This document shows, one piece after another, positions 1-11,150 of a stretch of 64,000 bases of DNA. Positions within the stretch are counted from its first letter, which is position 1. Each line of letters opens with the position of its first letter. This stretch comes from Shinella zoogloeoides (GTDB lineage: Bacteria > Pseudomonadota > Alphaproteobacteria > Rhizobiales > Rhizobiaceae), in contig NZ_CP131133.1 in assembly GCF_033705735.1 (NCBI RefSeq), positions 62,001 through 126,000 on the forward strand. The letters are read 5' to 3'. A program made the position numbers and the translations under genes. Under the pieces are notes generated by a model, which searched no databases, was not told the origin of the DNA, and saw only the letters and a list, made by a program, of their open reading frames with translations.

Positions 1-75
1 AAGGAGGCAGTAACTCAGAGGGGAAATCCTGTGGCGGGTGAAGCAATGAGTGCCGAACGGAAGAGTTCGCATTGA
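1..75 (+). CDS. 3' end of an upstream coding frame (partial)
   Basis: Frame 1 is open from the left edge to a TGA at 73-75 and encodes about 24 residues. It ends 45 bp before the ABC-transporter substrate-binding gene. It could be the C-terminus of an upstream gene in the same operon, but the piece is too short to assign a family and an open stretch of this size can arise by chance. Confidence 0.3.
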   Translation, partial: KEAVTQRGNPVAGEAMSAERKSSH

Positions 76-120
76 CCGTTTCGGAAGTGCATCCAATCAA
101 CATATAGAGGGAACAAAGCC

Positions 121-852
121 ATGTTGAAATATTTGTCAGCCGCGGTATTCGCAGGTGTCCTAAGCCTGTCGAACGTTCAGGCTCAGGACGCCACGGTCGC
201 CTTTCTGAGCGATTTGCAGCCATTCGGCTTTATCCAGGATGGTAAGCATATTGGCTTCGATCTGGATCTCTGGGCCGAGATCGCCAAGGATATCGGGGTG
301 AAGTATGAAGTCGTCTCGATGGATTTCGGGGCGATGATCCCCGCGCTGCAAACCGGTAATATTGATGCCGCGCTGGCTAGCATGTTCGTCAACGACGCGC
401 GTAAGCAGGTTATCGACTTTTCTGACACCTATTATGTGTCTGCTTATGGTGTGCTGGCGCATAAGGACGACACATCTATTCAGACCGTTGCCGACTTGGC
501 GGACAAGTCCATCGCCACCGTTACCGGTGGCGAGGCTGCGGACTGGATTTCTAAAAATCTGCCCAATGCCACCATGAGGCTGTTTCCGAACCTGACAAAC
601 AGTTTCCTGGAATTCCAGGCCGGGCGTGTCGATGCCGTCATCTATGACTATCCTACGCTCGCCTATTATGCCAACACCGACGGTGCAAGCAATGCGCGCG
701 TACTCGATGAGACCATCGGCGACCAGTCGGACGTCGCCATCGCTTTCCCCAAGGGTAGCGAACTGGTCACGAAGGTGAATGAGAGTCTCGCCAAGATGCG
801 CAAAGACGGCCGCTACAACGCGCTGCTCGTTAAGTGGTTCGGCAAGAGCTAA
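121..852 (+). CDS. Amino-acid ABC transporter substrate-binding protein (SBP_bac_3)
   Basis: A periplasmic solute-binding protein of 243 aa that captures a polar amino acid or related compound for the membrane transporter encoded downstream. The N-terminus is a Sec signal peptide: a hydrophobic stretch ending in VQA at about residue 21, with cleavage predicted just after it. The mature part carries family-3 features: GFDLDLW near residue 47, a run reading GAMIPALQTGNIDAA, then DFSDTYYVS. The length is usual for the family. The ATG at 121 follows a GAGGGAA purine tract. The gene heads a three-gene set with a permease and an ATPase. Substrate specificity cannot be read from the sequence. Confidence 0.93.
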   Translation: MLKYLSAAVFAGVLSLSNVQAQDATVAFLSDLQPFGFIQDGKHIGFDLDLWAEIAKDIGVKYEVVSMDFGAMIPALQTGNIDAALASMFVNDARKQVIDFSDTYYVSAYGVLAHKDDTSIQTVADLADKSIATVTGGEAADWISKNLPNATMRLFPNLTNSFLEFQAGRVDAVIYDYPTLAYYANTDGASNARVLDETIGDQSDVAIAFPKGSELVTKVNESLAKMRKDGRYNALLVKWFGKS

Positions 853-936
853 CCCCGTTCAGAAGCCGGACAGTAGGGGAGTTCGCGATGCTGTCGCGAT
901 CTGACGAATTTCCTCTACGGCCACGGCAAAATTTCG

Positions 937-970
937 CTCGGGCCGTGCGCCCAAAGCTTTCCGGCCCGAG
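937..970 (+). promoter_or_regulatory. Intercistronic stem-loop between binding-protein and permease genes
   Basis: Two perfect 9-base arms, CTCGGGCCG (937-945) and CGGCCCGAG (962-970), bracket a 16-base loop inside the 155-bp gap between the first two transporter genes. No U-tract follows. Stem-loops here commonly protect the abundant binding-protein mRNA or partly attenuate the permease transcript; that role is inference. Confidence 0.6.
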
Positions 971-1009
971 TGAGTTGACCCGTGCTAACCCTCAACAAAG
1001 GACGAAGTG

Positions 1010-1666
1010 ATGCTTTTCGACTGGGCAACAGTTGTACAGTCGTTGCCCGCGCTGCTCCGCGCGGCAGGAACGACGGTCTGGCTTTCTGTGCTGGCAATCT
1101 TTTTCGGAATGGCACTCGGGACACTCCTCGGCGTGATTCGAGCCTTTGCACCCAGCTATCTTTCCGTCATCGCCCAACTCTATATTGGCCTGATCCGCGG
1201 TACGCCCCTGGTGGTGCAGATCATGTTTTTCTATTTTGCTCTTCCCATGCTGATGGGCATCCGTCTTTCGGCCACGACTGCCGGCCTCATCGCGCTCATC
1301 GCCAATTCGGCGGCGTATCTGGCCGAAATCGTGCGGGGTGGGTTCCTCGCGGTGCCGAAAGGTCTCAAGGAAGCTGGGCTGGCGATGGGTCTGCCGCTTC
1401 ACAAGGTGATTTCCTCCATAATCGCTCCCGTCGCCTTTCGTGGCATGATCCCAGCGCTGGGAAACCAGTTCATCATCGGAGTCAAGGATACGTCGCTGCT
1501 GATCGTGATCGGGGTGGCGGAACTGACCAGAACTGGCCAGGAGATCATGACACAGAATTACCGGGCGGTCGAAATCTGGTTCACTGTGGCCGCCATCTAT
1601 CTGATCATATTGAGCGTCTTGAGCTACAGCCTCCGTTGGGTCGAGCAGAAGGTTAGAATTTCATGA
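1010..1666 (+). CDS. Amino-acid ABC transporter permease (HisM/GlnP type)
   Basis: An inner-membrane permease of 218 aa of the His/Glu/Gln/Arg/opine family. Hydrophobic helices alternate through the chain, beginning around LSVLAIFFGMALGTLLG. The cytoplasmic EAA-type loop that contacts the ATPase is visible near residues 105-130 (RGGFLAVPKGLKEAGLAMG). A GTG at 1007 sits directly before the ATG at 1010; the ATG is preferred because AGGA lies about 8 nt upstream. The 3' end overlaps the ATPase start in an ATGA junction, so the two are translationally coupled. Only one permease gene is present, suggesting a homodimer, although such systems often have two. Confidence 0.93.
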   Translation: MLFDWATVVQSLPALLRAAGTTVWLSVLAIFFGMALGTLLGVIRAFAPSYLSVIAQLYIGLIRGTPLVVQIMFFYFALPMLMGIRLSATTAGLIALIANSAAYLAEIVRGGFLAVPKGLKEAGLAMGLPLHKVISSIIAPVAFRGMIPALGNQFIIGVKDTSLLIVIGVAELTRTGQEIMTQNYRAVEIWFTVAAIYLIILSVLSYSLRWVEQKVRIS

Positions 1667-2391
1667 GCATGGTGCAATTCTCCGATGTCGTGAAACGCTT
1701 CGGCGACTTCCAAGTCCTCAAGGGGATCAACCTTTCGATTGATCCGGGCGAAATCGTCTTTCTGGTGGGGCCTTCCGGATCGGGAAAATCGACGCTCTTG
1801 CGCTGTATCAACGTGCTCGAAACCATCAATGAAGGCGATCTGGTCGTCGATGGTATCAGCGTGAGGGGCAGCAGGCGGGATATACGCCAGATCCGGCTCG
1901 AAGCGGGCATGGTGTTTCAGCAGTTCAATCTGTTTCCGCATCTGACCGCTCTTGAAAATGTGATGTTCGGCCCGATAAAGGCCAGGGGCGTCTCGCGCGC
2001 AGAAGCACGCGAATTGGCGCAAGACTTGCTCCGGAAGGTGGGGCTCGAAGAGCGTGGCGGTCACCGTCCATCCCAGTTGTCAGGGGGGCAGCAACAGCGG
2101 GTCGCCATCGCGCGCGCACTCGCCATCAAACCGCGCCTGATGCTATTCGACGAGCCGACTTCAGCCCTTGACCCCGAATTGCGCCATGAAGTGCTGCAGG
2201 TGATGCGCACACTCGCGGAAGAGGGTATGACCATGGTCGTCGTCACCCACGAGATTGGATTTGCGCGCGATGTCGGATCGCGCCTGCTATTCATGGATCG
2301 GGGCACGATCCTTCACGACGGCGACCCCAAGACACTGCTCAGTGCCCCGCCCAGCGAGCGCTTAGCAAATTTTCTTCAACATATCCTCTAA
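1663..2391 (+). CDS. Amino-acid ABC transporter ATP-binding protein (GlnQ/HisP type)
   Basis: A cytoplasmic ATPase of 242 aa that powers the transporter. All ABC motifs are intact: Walker A GPSGSGKST (residues 36-44), Q-loop around QQFNLFPHL, signature LSGGQQQR, Walker B LMLFDEPTSALDPE and H-loop VVVTHE. It starts at the ATG of the ATGA overlap with the permease. It closes the transporter operon; beyond it lies a GC-rich hairpin and then IS110 DNA, so anything once further downstream may have been lost. Confidence 0.95.
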   Translation: MSMVQFSDVVKRFGDFQVLKGINLSIDPGEIVFLVGPSGSGKSTLLRCINVLETINEGDLVVDGISVRGSRRDIRQIRLEAGMVFQQFNLFPHLTALENVMFGPIKARGVSRAEARELAQDLLRKVGLEERGGHRPSQLSGGQQQRVAIARALAIKPRLMLFDEPTSALDPELRHEVLQVMRTLAEEGMTMVVVTHEIGFARDVGSRLLFMDRGTILHDGDPKTLLSAPPSERLANFLQHIL

Positions 2392-2457
2392 CACGCTGCT
2401 GAAAAACCCGCTGTCAATCGGCGTTGTAACGGGACCCCGTATCGGCCCCCAAAGGAA

Positions 2458-2475
2458 CCCCTCCTTCTGGAGGGG
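2458..2475 (+). terminator. GC-rich hairpin after the ABC operon
   Basis: CCCCTCC (2458-2464), a TTCT loop and GGAGGGG (2469-2475) form a perfect 7-bp stem 66 nt after the ATPase stop. There is no clear U-run, so termination may be weak. The surrounding bases 2395-2470 look like repeat or insertion-sequence debris, so the hairpin could be a relic. Confidence 0.45.
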
Positions 2476-2551
2476 TCGGGCTAGCGCGCGTAAGCCTGGA
2501 GCTCTCCATTTAGCGCAGGGCCTGCGGGCGCGGATTGTTTGTCTTTTTTCG

Positions 2552-3906
2552 GCTTTAGATCCCATGAGGAGTGAACAGCGGCCGCCGCTCTGGCAGAGTG
2601 AGGTTGCATCAAAACACTCGCTCAGGAGGAGCAGTTTATGGAACCTGCATCCATTCATCCGACCGCTGTCCGCACTGATCTTGGCGCAATTTTTGTGTCA
2701 TTGGAATTGAGCCGATCGACCTGGTTGATCACTTCGTTGTCGCCAGGCAACGGCGAGAAGATGTCGAAGCATGTAGTGGCCGGTGGCAATGTAGCCGAGC
2801 TGCTGGATCGATTTGAGCAGCTACAACTGAAGGCACGGCTGAGAACAGGGAAGTTATTTCCCATCGTGACGATCCAAGAGGCAGGATTGGACGGCTTCTG
2901 GATACACCGCGTGCTGGAGGCTCACGGCATCGAGAGTTACGTCGTCGACGCAGCTTCGATCGCGACTTCCCGTCGACGTCGGCGTGCCAAGACCGACAAG
3001 ATCGATGGAGAGGCTCTGACGCGCACATTGCTCGCGTTCAAGCGCGGCGAGCCACGCGTATGTGCGATGGTTAGAGCGCCAGATCCGAAGGACGAAGATC
3101 GGCGCCGGATTTGCCGGGAACGCAAAGTTTTGATTGCTGAGCGGGTCAGGCATGTCAATCGCGTGAAGGGGCTACTCTTTGCTCAAGGCGTCAGCGGCTA
3201 TCAACCGCTCCGTAAAGATCGCCGTCAGCGGCTGGAGGAGCTCCAGACCGGAGATGGGCGCGAGTTACCGAAACACCTGAGGGCTCAAATCAATCGCGAA
3301 CTCGACCGTCTCGAGTTGCTGCTAGAACAGATCGCTGCAGTGGAGAGCGAGCGTAATTCTCTCCTATCGATGGACGAGCAGCCAGCGGTTGAAGCAACCT
3401 CGCCCGCAGCGATGCTGCTGTCCTTGAAGGGTGTTGGCGCTGAATTTGCCGCTGTTCTTTGGACCGAAGCCCTGTCCCGGCATTTTGATAATAGGCGGCA
3501 GATTGCCGCCTATGCAGGTTTGACACCAACTCCATGGATGAGCGGGACCATCGACCACGAACAGGGTGTCTCAAAGGCAGGAAACCCTCGGCTGCGCACC
3601 ACGATGATTCAACTGTCTTGGTTGTGGCTACGCAATCAGCCAGCATCAGCGCTCAGCCGTTGGTTTGTGGATCGGGTTCAGTCGAATGGTGGACGCTTAA
3701 GGAAAGCCGCGATAGTTGCCCTGGCGCGCAAACTCCTTATCGCGCTGTGGAAGTTTGTCACTGCGGGTGTTGTCATCGAGGGGGCTGTCATGAAGACCGC
3801 CTGACGAAAATTGCCGAACACACGAATCTTCCAGGACTGATCACTCCTGGCGGATCCAGGTGAGCGAACCGCCTCAAAGTCGGGCTTCAAATGCCGCGCT
3901 TTAGAT
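2552..3906 (+). mobile_element. IS110-family insertion sequence (approximate limits)
   Basis: The limits rest on a 9-bp direct repeat, GCTTTAGAT, at 2552-2560 and 3898-3906 flanking the transposase gene. IS110 elements lack classical terminal inverted repeats and join at short matching core sequences, so a short direct repeat at the edges is the expected sign. The span of about 1.35 kb is typical. The non-coding ends (about 77 nt left, 93 nt right) are where members of this family encode their bridge RNA. The exact ends are inference. Confidence 0.55.
2638..3804 (+). CDS. IS110-family transposase (DEDD recombinase)
   Basis: A 388-aa transposase with the two-domain IS110 layout. The N-terminal RuvC-like DEDD domain (about residues 15-175) shows the acidic pair in KTDKIDGEAL and an acidic position in QEAGLDGFW. 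The C-terminal Transposase_20 domain (about 255-350) has LKGVGAEFAAVLWTE, AYAGLTPTP and a serine in GVSKAGNPRLR. The first acidic site, usually Asp in a G-D-x-x-K context, appears here as Glu in SLELSRSTW, a variant to note rather than proof of inactivity. The ATG at 2638 follows CAGGAGGAGCAG, a strong ribosome-binding site. The frame is complete, so the element may be active. Confidence 0.9.
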   Translation: MEPASIHPTAVRTDLGAIFVSLELSRSTWLITSLSPGNGEKMSKHVVAGGNVAELLDRFEQLQLKARLRTGKLFPIVTIQEAGLDGFWIHRVLEAHGIESYVVDAASIATSRRRRRAKTDKIDGEALTRTLLAFKRGEPRVCAMVRAPDPKDEDRRRICRERKVLIAERVRHVNRVKGLLFAQGVSGYQPLRKDRRQRLEELQTGDGRELPKHLRAQINRELDRLELLLEQIAAVESERNSLLSMDEQPAVEATSPAAMLLSLKGVGAEFAAVLWTEALSRHFDNRRQIAAYAGLTPTPWMSGTIDHEQGVSKAGNPRLRTTMIQLSWLWLRNQPASALSRWFVDRVQSNGGRLRKAAIVALARKLLIALWKFVTAGVVIEGAVMKTA

Positions 3907-4576
3907 TGGTCCCGTTCTCCTGAGCCTTGCCGCTACGCAAGCGGGATAATGGTGCTGCCGGACAAAACGGCGACCGTATGTGAGTTTGAACCGGTGACGG
4001 AAACGTGCCGCGTCAAGCAAGGTGGCTCAGACCATGGGTTCGATGCGAAATCGAAGGGGCACGCTATGAAACGATGATTGATCTTGCTGCTCAGACTAGG
4101 CTGTCTCGCCAAGGACCTGCAGGATCTCATTCTGCATGGCATCAACCGCCCGTGAACGCTTAGCGTCCCTGCTGCGCACCAGCGCCACCTCCATCCTCGG
4201 CAGGTCCGGCAGGCCGTGTTTCGCATCCAAAAGTTTGAAATGGCTGGGCGCACTGGATTTGGCCAGCGCGGCGACGGCTAGCCCGGCTTCGACGATTGCC
4301 AGCTGTCCGGTGATGTTGGCCGATCCGTAGACCACGCGGTAGTTCCGGCCGAGTGCCGCGATGCCCGCCAGAACCTCCGAGCGGAAGCGGTTGCCCAGTT
4401 CGTGCAGCGCCAGCGGCAGCGGGTCGCGCCGCCAGGCTTCGTGCTGGTCCGACGCCACCCATACCAGCGGCTCGTGGAAGAGAAAGATGCCGCGGTCGGG
4501 CGCGCCCCGCGCGGCCGTGTCGCGTGTATAGCGCGGCAATCAGGATGAGACGCGGGCGACAATCTGGATGAGATTC

Positions 4577-7080
<2,504 letters not shown>

Positions 7081-7610
7081 TCACTCCGTCACACCCCGGC
7101 GCGAGTCTCATCCTGATTGACGCTGAATCTTACCTAGATTGCCGCTAAGCACGCGTGTCACCAGCGCAAGGTCCAGATCACCCCGGTCGAGTCTGGGCAG
7201 AAGCGAACTCGACGGCTCGCAGACGACAGAAATCTCGACTTCGTTGAAGCGGCTGGCAAACGTCCGCAGCAGGGGAGCGAAATAGCTCGAAACATAATCG
7301 TCCGGCACACCGAGCGCGACCTTGCCGGAGACGGATGATCCCCGCATGGCGATCTGCGCCCGACCGTGCAGCTCTACCAGCTGCCGCGCGTAGGCCAGAA
7401 GGTCGAAGCCTGCCGGCGTGAGCGACAGGTGGCGTGGCCCGCGGTTCAGAAGCGCGTGGCCGACGCAGTCCTCTAGCTTCTTTAACTGCATGCTCACCGC
7501 CGACTGGGATCGGGAAACCTGCCGCGCCGCAGCGGTGATCGAGCCGGTATCGACAACGGCGACGAAGGCGCGCAGCCAGTCGATCTGAAGGTCCTGCATG
7601 GTGTCTATCC

Positions 7611-7625
7611 ATTCGATAATCGAAT
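7611..7625. promoter_or_regulatory. Palindromic LysR-type operator (T-N11-A)
   Basis: ATTCGATAATCGAAT is a perfect 7-bp-arm palindrome containing the T-N11-A core (T7612, A7624) bound by LysR regulators. It lies 12 bp upstream of the lysR start codon and about 58 bp upstream of the divergent exporter, where such a regulator would control both. With lysR disrupted, the site may now be unregulated. Confidence 0.7.
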
Positions 7626-7682
7626 GTCTATCGTAACAGATATTCGCTTTTCAGGATATTGGGCAGACGGCATTATCCTGCC

Positions 7683-8642
7683 ATGAGCGCACATGAACTT
7701 TCACCTGCCACCATATCCCCCCTTTTGATCACGCAGAACGCCGCGCGCGAGCGGCAAGGCACTCTTCTGGTCGTACTAGGTGGCCTGATCCTCGCCACGA
7801 TGGGCGTCTTCGTCATACAGGCGGCGGAAGATCCTATCACCACCGTGGCGTTCCGCTGCGCCTTCGGCTGCCTCTCGCTTTTGGTCTGGGGTGCCCTGAC
7901 CCGCCGCCTACCGGAACTCCGCCTGCGCGGGGCCGACCTTCTCGGCGCGGTGGCGACCGGCTTTCTCATGACGCTGAGCTGGGCACTTCATTTCGCGGCG
8001 ATCCCAAAAACCTCAATCGGCGTCTCCACGGTCGTCTTCCATATCCAACCGTTCTGGACCATGGCTCTGGGTGCCTGGCTGTTGCGTGAGAACGTTTCGT
8101 CGGCGCAGATCGTCGCGGCACTTCTGGCCTTTGCCGGTCTGGTTCTTACGACGGGTCTGTTTGATGGAATGACCGGTGCTGCGACGCTCAACTCTTCCTA
8201 CGTGACGGGTCTTCTGCTCAGTCTTGCGGGGTCCTTCGTCTATGCCGGCGTGCCGCTTCTGGCAAAAATCCTGAAGTCCGTAAGCTCCTTTGCCCTTTCC
8301 TGGTGGCAATGCCTGGTCGGCTCAGCGTTCACGCTCTGGTGGCCGGCGGTCTACGGTTGGCCCGATGGATGGCATTCGATCACCTGGCTGGTCGGCCTCG
8401 GCGCGATCCATACGGGGCTGGCCTATGCAGTCATGTATGCGGGCTTCGCGCGTCTCAGCACAGGCCGCATCGCCGTCCTCCAGTTCGTCTATCCCATGAC
8501 GGCTTTCATCATTGATTGGCAGGTCTATGACCACAGGCTTTCACCCATCCAGATCCTCGGACTCGTCCTGATGGGCGTGGCGATTTGGTCTGTGAAGGGC
8601 GCAAAGCCGATGCCGTCCGCTGAGGCCGCTGACCGCATCTGA
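7683..8642 (+). CDS. EamA/DMT-superfamily transporter
   Basis: An integral membrane exporter of 319 aa with ten predicted helices in two five-helix EamA repeats. The first repeat covers about residues 20-150 (LVVLGGLILATMGVFVIQAA through TSIGVSTVVFHIQPFWTMALGAWLL); the second runs from about 165 (YVTGLLLSLAGSFVYAGVPLLAKI) to the end. An in-frame ATG exists at 7659, but 7683 gives the conventional start. It is divergent from the interrupted lysR gene, a common pairing in which the regulator controls efflux of a metabolite or amino acid. Substrate unknown. Confidence 0.88.
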   Translation: MSAHELSPATISPLLITQNAARERQGTLLVVLGGLILATMGVFVIQAAEDPITTVAFRCAFGCLSLLVWGALTRRLPELRLRGADLLGAVATGFLMTLSWALHFAAIPKTSIGVSTVVFHIQPFWTMALGAWLLRENVSSAQIVAALLAFAGLVLTTGLFDGMTGAATLNSSYVTGLLLSLAGSFVYAGVPLLAKILKSVSSFALSWWQCLVGSAFTLWWPAVYGWPDGWHSITWLVGLGAIHTGLAYAVMYAGFARLSTGRIAVLQFVYPMTAFIIDWQVYDHRLSPIQILGLVLMGVAIWSVKGAKPMPSAEAADRI

Positions 8643-8855
8643 CGCCGTTGAAGCGTCGATACCTTCCGTGTCCGACCATCTGGTCTCGGGGTCGCATGGG
8701 TTTCCACATGCGCTGGCCACCCTTCCGAGGGGTAAAAGCTCCACCTGCTTGGCCGCGCCTATGTCACGTGCGCGAAGGCTGGCGGGTTCTGGGAGAGCCT
8801 GCGCACCTTGAAGGATGCGCCGAGCGCCTGGCGGCGCAGCTCTATCGGCCTGACC

Positions 8856-9651
8856 TCAATCCGATGGTGGCTCTATCTCGATCATGACCGGTGCATAGTC
8901 GCTGGTGTGCTCCCAGCCCCGTGGGCCACAGCGCACGCTCGCCTTCCGAAGCCACGGCGCCAGCGTCGGGCTGAGGAGAAGATGGTCGATATGCAGGCCC
9001 GCGTCGCGTTCGAAGGAATTCCGCCAGTATTTCCAGAAGGTATAGATTCGTTCCTTCGGATGCAGCTGGCGGACGGCGTCGGTCCAGCCCTGGGTGAGAA
9101 GGTCCGCATAGGCTGCCCTGAAATCGGGGCGGAACAATGCGGCGTCGCGCCAGCGCTCCGGTGCATAGACGTCGAGATTTGTCGGCATGACGTTGAAATC
9201 CCCGATCAGCGCCACGGGAAGATTGAGGGCCAGAAGGTCGGCCGCGTAGGTCTGCAGCTGCTCGAACCAGCGCAGCTTATAGTCGAATTTGGGACCGGGC
9301 GCCGGATTGCCGTTCGGCAGATACAGGCAGGCGATCAGGATGCTGTCGACGGCGGCTTCGATATAGCGGCTGTGGCTGTCGTCGAAATCGCCGGGCAGGC
9401 CGCGACGCGTCAGGATAGGGATTGCCTCCCTGGCGAGGATCGCGACACCGTTCCTGCCCTCTGCCCTCTGCCCTCTGCCCACGCCAAACGGCCTCGTAGC
9501 CTGCGTGCTGGAGTTCGCGCCGGGGAAAGTGCTGTTCCGGCGATTTGAGTTCTTGCAGGCAGACGATGTCGGGCACGTCTTCTTCCAGCCGTCGCAGAAG
9601 GACGGGAAGTCGGCCGTTGATGCCGTTGACGTTGTAGGTGGCGATTTTCAC
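8856..9651 (-). pseudogene. xthA: Exodeoxyribonuclease III (xth) with a frameshift at a 7-bp repeat
   Basis: The gene starts at GTG 9651 (VKIATYNVNGINGRLPVLL), with GGAG 8 nt upstream, and continues through DIVCLQELKSPEQ to AVWRGQ. It then meets four tandem copies of a 7-bp unit, CTGCCCT on the plus strand, at 9454-9481 and shifts out of frame. The rest is complete in another frame: NGVAILARE, LIGDFNVMPTNLDVY, RIYTFWKY, DHLLLSP and TSDYAPVM, the expected exonuclease III metal and catalytic motifs. Deleting one 7-bp copy restores one continuous frame of about 260 residues, the family length. The enzyme would act on abasic sites and 3' ends in base-excision repair. Confidence 0.9.
9454..9481. 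repeat. 7-bp tandem repeat (CTGCCCT x4, last copy imperfect)
   Basis: Three exact CTGCCCT units and a fourth ending in A lie inside the exonuclease III coding sequence. Because seven is not a multiple of three, every gain or loss of a copy moves the reading frame. This is a classic slipped-strand site, and three copies would restore the enzyme. Confidence 0.9.
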
Positions 9652-9832
9652 GAAGCTGCTCCGGGTGTACCGATAGTCCGAGGGACAACCGTCCCGGAAA
9701 TTCAAAGGTTCCCCGCGCCTTTGGAGCGCTAGGCAAGTGTGCGACAAAACGATCTCGCTGGGCGTCTTTACCTGCCATTGCAAAGATTTTGAGCGCTCCT
9801 ATCTGTGCTCAAGATCGTTGGAGACGCCTGTG

Positions 9833-10084
9833 ATGAAGACAATTCCCATCGATATTCTTTTTGACGACACGACCGAATTCATTCTGCCGCGCCGGTGCGC
9901 CAAGGCTGCTCGACAGGCTGCGTCCTGCATCTGTTGCGGAAGAACGGACCAAGCGATGGACGCTGACGGGTGCGGCATCTGCGATGTGTGCCTCGATACA
10001 CCGCTGCAGGTGGCCTGTAACCCCGACGGTCTTGATTTGCCGGAAGCCTTTCCCCATCTATCGCTCACTGCCCGTCATCGATGA
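9833..10084 (+). CDS. Small cysteine-rich hypothetical protein (possible zinc ribbon)
   Basis: An 83-aa open frame from ATG 9833. Residues about 36-56 contain CICCGRTDQAMDADGCGICD, with two closely spaced C-x-x-C pairs that could bind zinc. The upstream frame extends further back but without a convincing start; TTGGAGACGCCTG provides a plausible ribosome-binding site. No family is recognised. It stands alone between the broken xth gene and the SOS island. Confidence 0.45.
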   Translation: MKTIPIDILFDDTTEFILPRRCAKAARQAASCICCGRTDQAMDADGCGICDVCLDTPLQVACNPDGLDLPEAFPHLSLTARHR

Positions 10085-10200
10085 ACTGCCTGCAGTGACG
10101 ATACCCGTCGCGCGTTCGCAGTCGTCCGGGTCGGAAGGGCGCTCCCCGAAAGGGTCGAACGCCTTTCGTCATTTCGGGGAGGGGTCGCCGCAGGATGCGG

Positions 10201-10458
10201 TCACACGGATCGCCGCGAACGCCAGGTTCCAGCCTTGTCTCTGACGAGCCGCCAGCGGCGTGCATCGACATCCGTGCCGCGAGCGGTGCGATAGGCCGGG
10301 ACTAATAGATGAATGTCGTCCGCTTCCGGATGCCACTCGCCGATCATTGCGATGCCGTCGCAGAACTCGACCACGCACATGCCCTCTGCAGCCTCGGCAT
10401 CCTCGACGCGGGCCTCGCCGCCTGGGAAGGCGTGACTATGCGGGAAAGAAAAGCGCAT
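10201..10458 (-). CDS. Conserved hypothetical protein downstream of SRAP
   Basis: An 85-aa protein without a recognised domain. The core reads CVVEFCDGIAMIGEWHPEAD then IHLLVPAYR, suggesting a small beta-rich fold. Its ATG (10458) shares one base with the stop of the SRAP gene (TGATG), so the two are translationally coupled and it probably belongs to the SOS gene set. A role in the DNA damage response is inferred from position only. Confidence 0.6.
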   Translation of the reverse strand: MRFSFPHSHAFPGGEARVEDAEAAEGMCVVEFCDGIAMIGEWHPEADDIHLLVPAYRTARGTDVDARRWRLVRDKAGTWRSRRSV

Positions 10459-11047
10459 CAGCCGACCTGCTCCACGGAAAGTGAACCAGCCGGAAGCGGC
10501 TTGATCAGCGATTTTGCCGAAACCGAAGAGTCAAGCCAGTCCGCCCAGGCTTCACGCTCTAGAATGACGATCTGCCGGTCGTGGTAGGGCGCGATATCGA
10601 GACCGGGCTCCATGGTCAGCATGGTGAAGGCTTCGCCAACCTCCTCCGTCTCACGCCAGATGCCGCGATCGCGAAGATCGGCTCGCCGGCCTTCCTGAAC
10701 ATCCATTTGTTTTTCCGCTTCTTTTTCGGATCCTCTGGCGTTGTGAATTCGAAGAAGGCGTCAGCAATGACGAGGACCCGGTTCGAATTGAACTCGCGGT
10801 CCTCCGACCTGAAATTATAGACCGGCTTCTTGGTCGGGCTCGGCCAACACCATCGGCGCTGCACCAACTCGCCGACCCCACGCTCGCCAGCGGCTGTACG
10901 AACGATCGGCGCGGTATCGGTGATCCTGATATCCTCGCGCGCCTCGATATTGGGGCGTCCCTCCGGAAACCGGATCTTGATTTTGAGGTGCTCAAACTCC
11001 TCAATGATCGAGGCCACATCGACCATCAGGCGGTAATCGTTGCACAT
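10458..11047 (-). pseudogene. SOS-response-associated peptidase (SRAP/YedK) with a one-base frameshift
   Basis: SRAP proteins crosslink to abasic sites in single-stranded DNA through Cys2. The start MCNDYRLMVD at 11047 supplies that cysteine and follows GAAGGAACC. Family blocks include RRWCWPSPTKKPVYNFRSE and VLVIADAFFEF. After EPIFAIA, within about 10661-10672, one base is missing; the continuation GIWRETEEVGEAFTMLT then APYHDRQIVIL, with the family histidine, is intact in the next frame. Adding one base there gives a full protein of about 196 aa. A sequencing error in the GCGATCGCG run is the alternative. The gene lies 103 bp downstream of dinB. Confidence 0.85.
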
Positions 11048-11150
11048 GGTTCCTTCGGCCGACTGCGTCAGCATCTCTATCCGATCCGATGGCAATGTAA
11101 GGCGGCCGGGGCGGATTTCGACATGTCGAACCAGGATCATGCGCGATCAT

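Noticed and set aside
8643..8855. Possible protein fragment between the exporter and xth
   Set aside because: One frame reads YVTCAKAGGFWESLRTLKDA, which looks gene-like, but there is no start site and no recognised family; too short to support.
9454..9481. Possible CRISPR-like repeat
   Set aside because: Units are 7 bp with no spacers and lie within a coding sequence; this is a simple tandem repeat.
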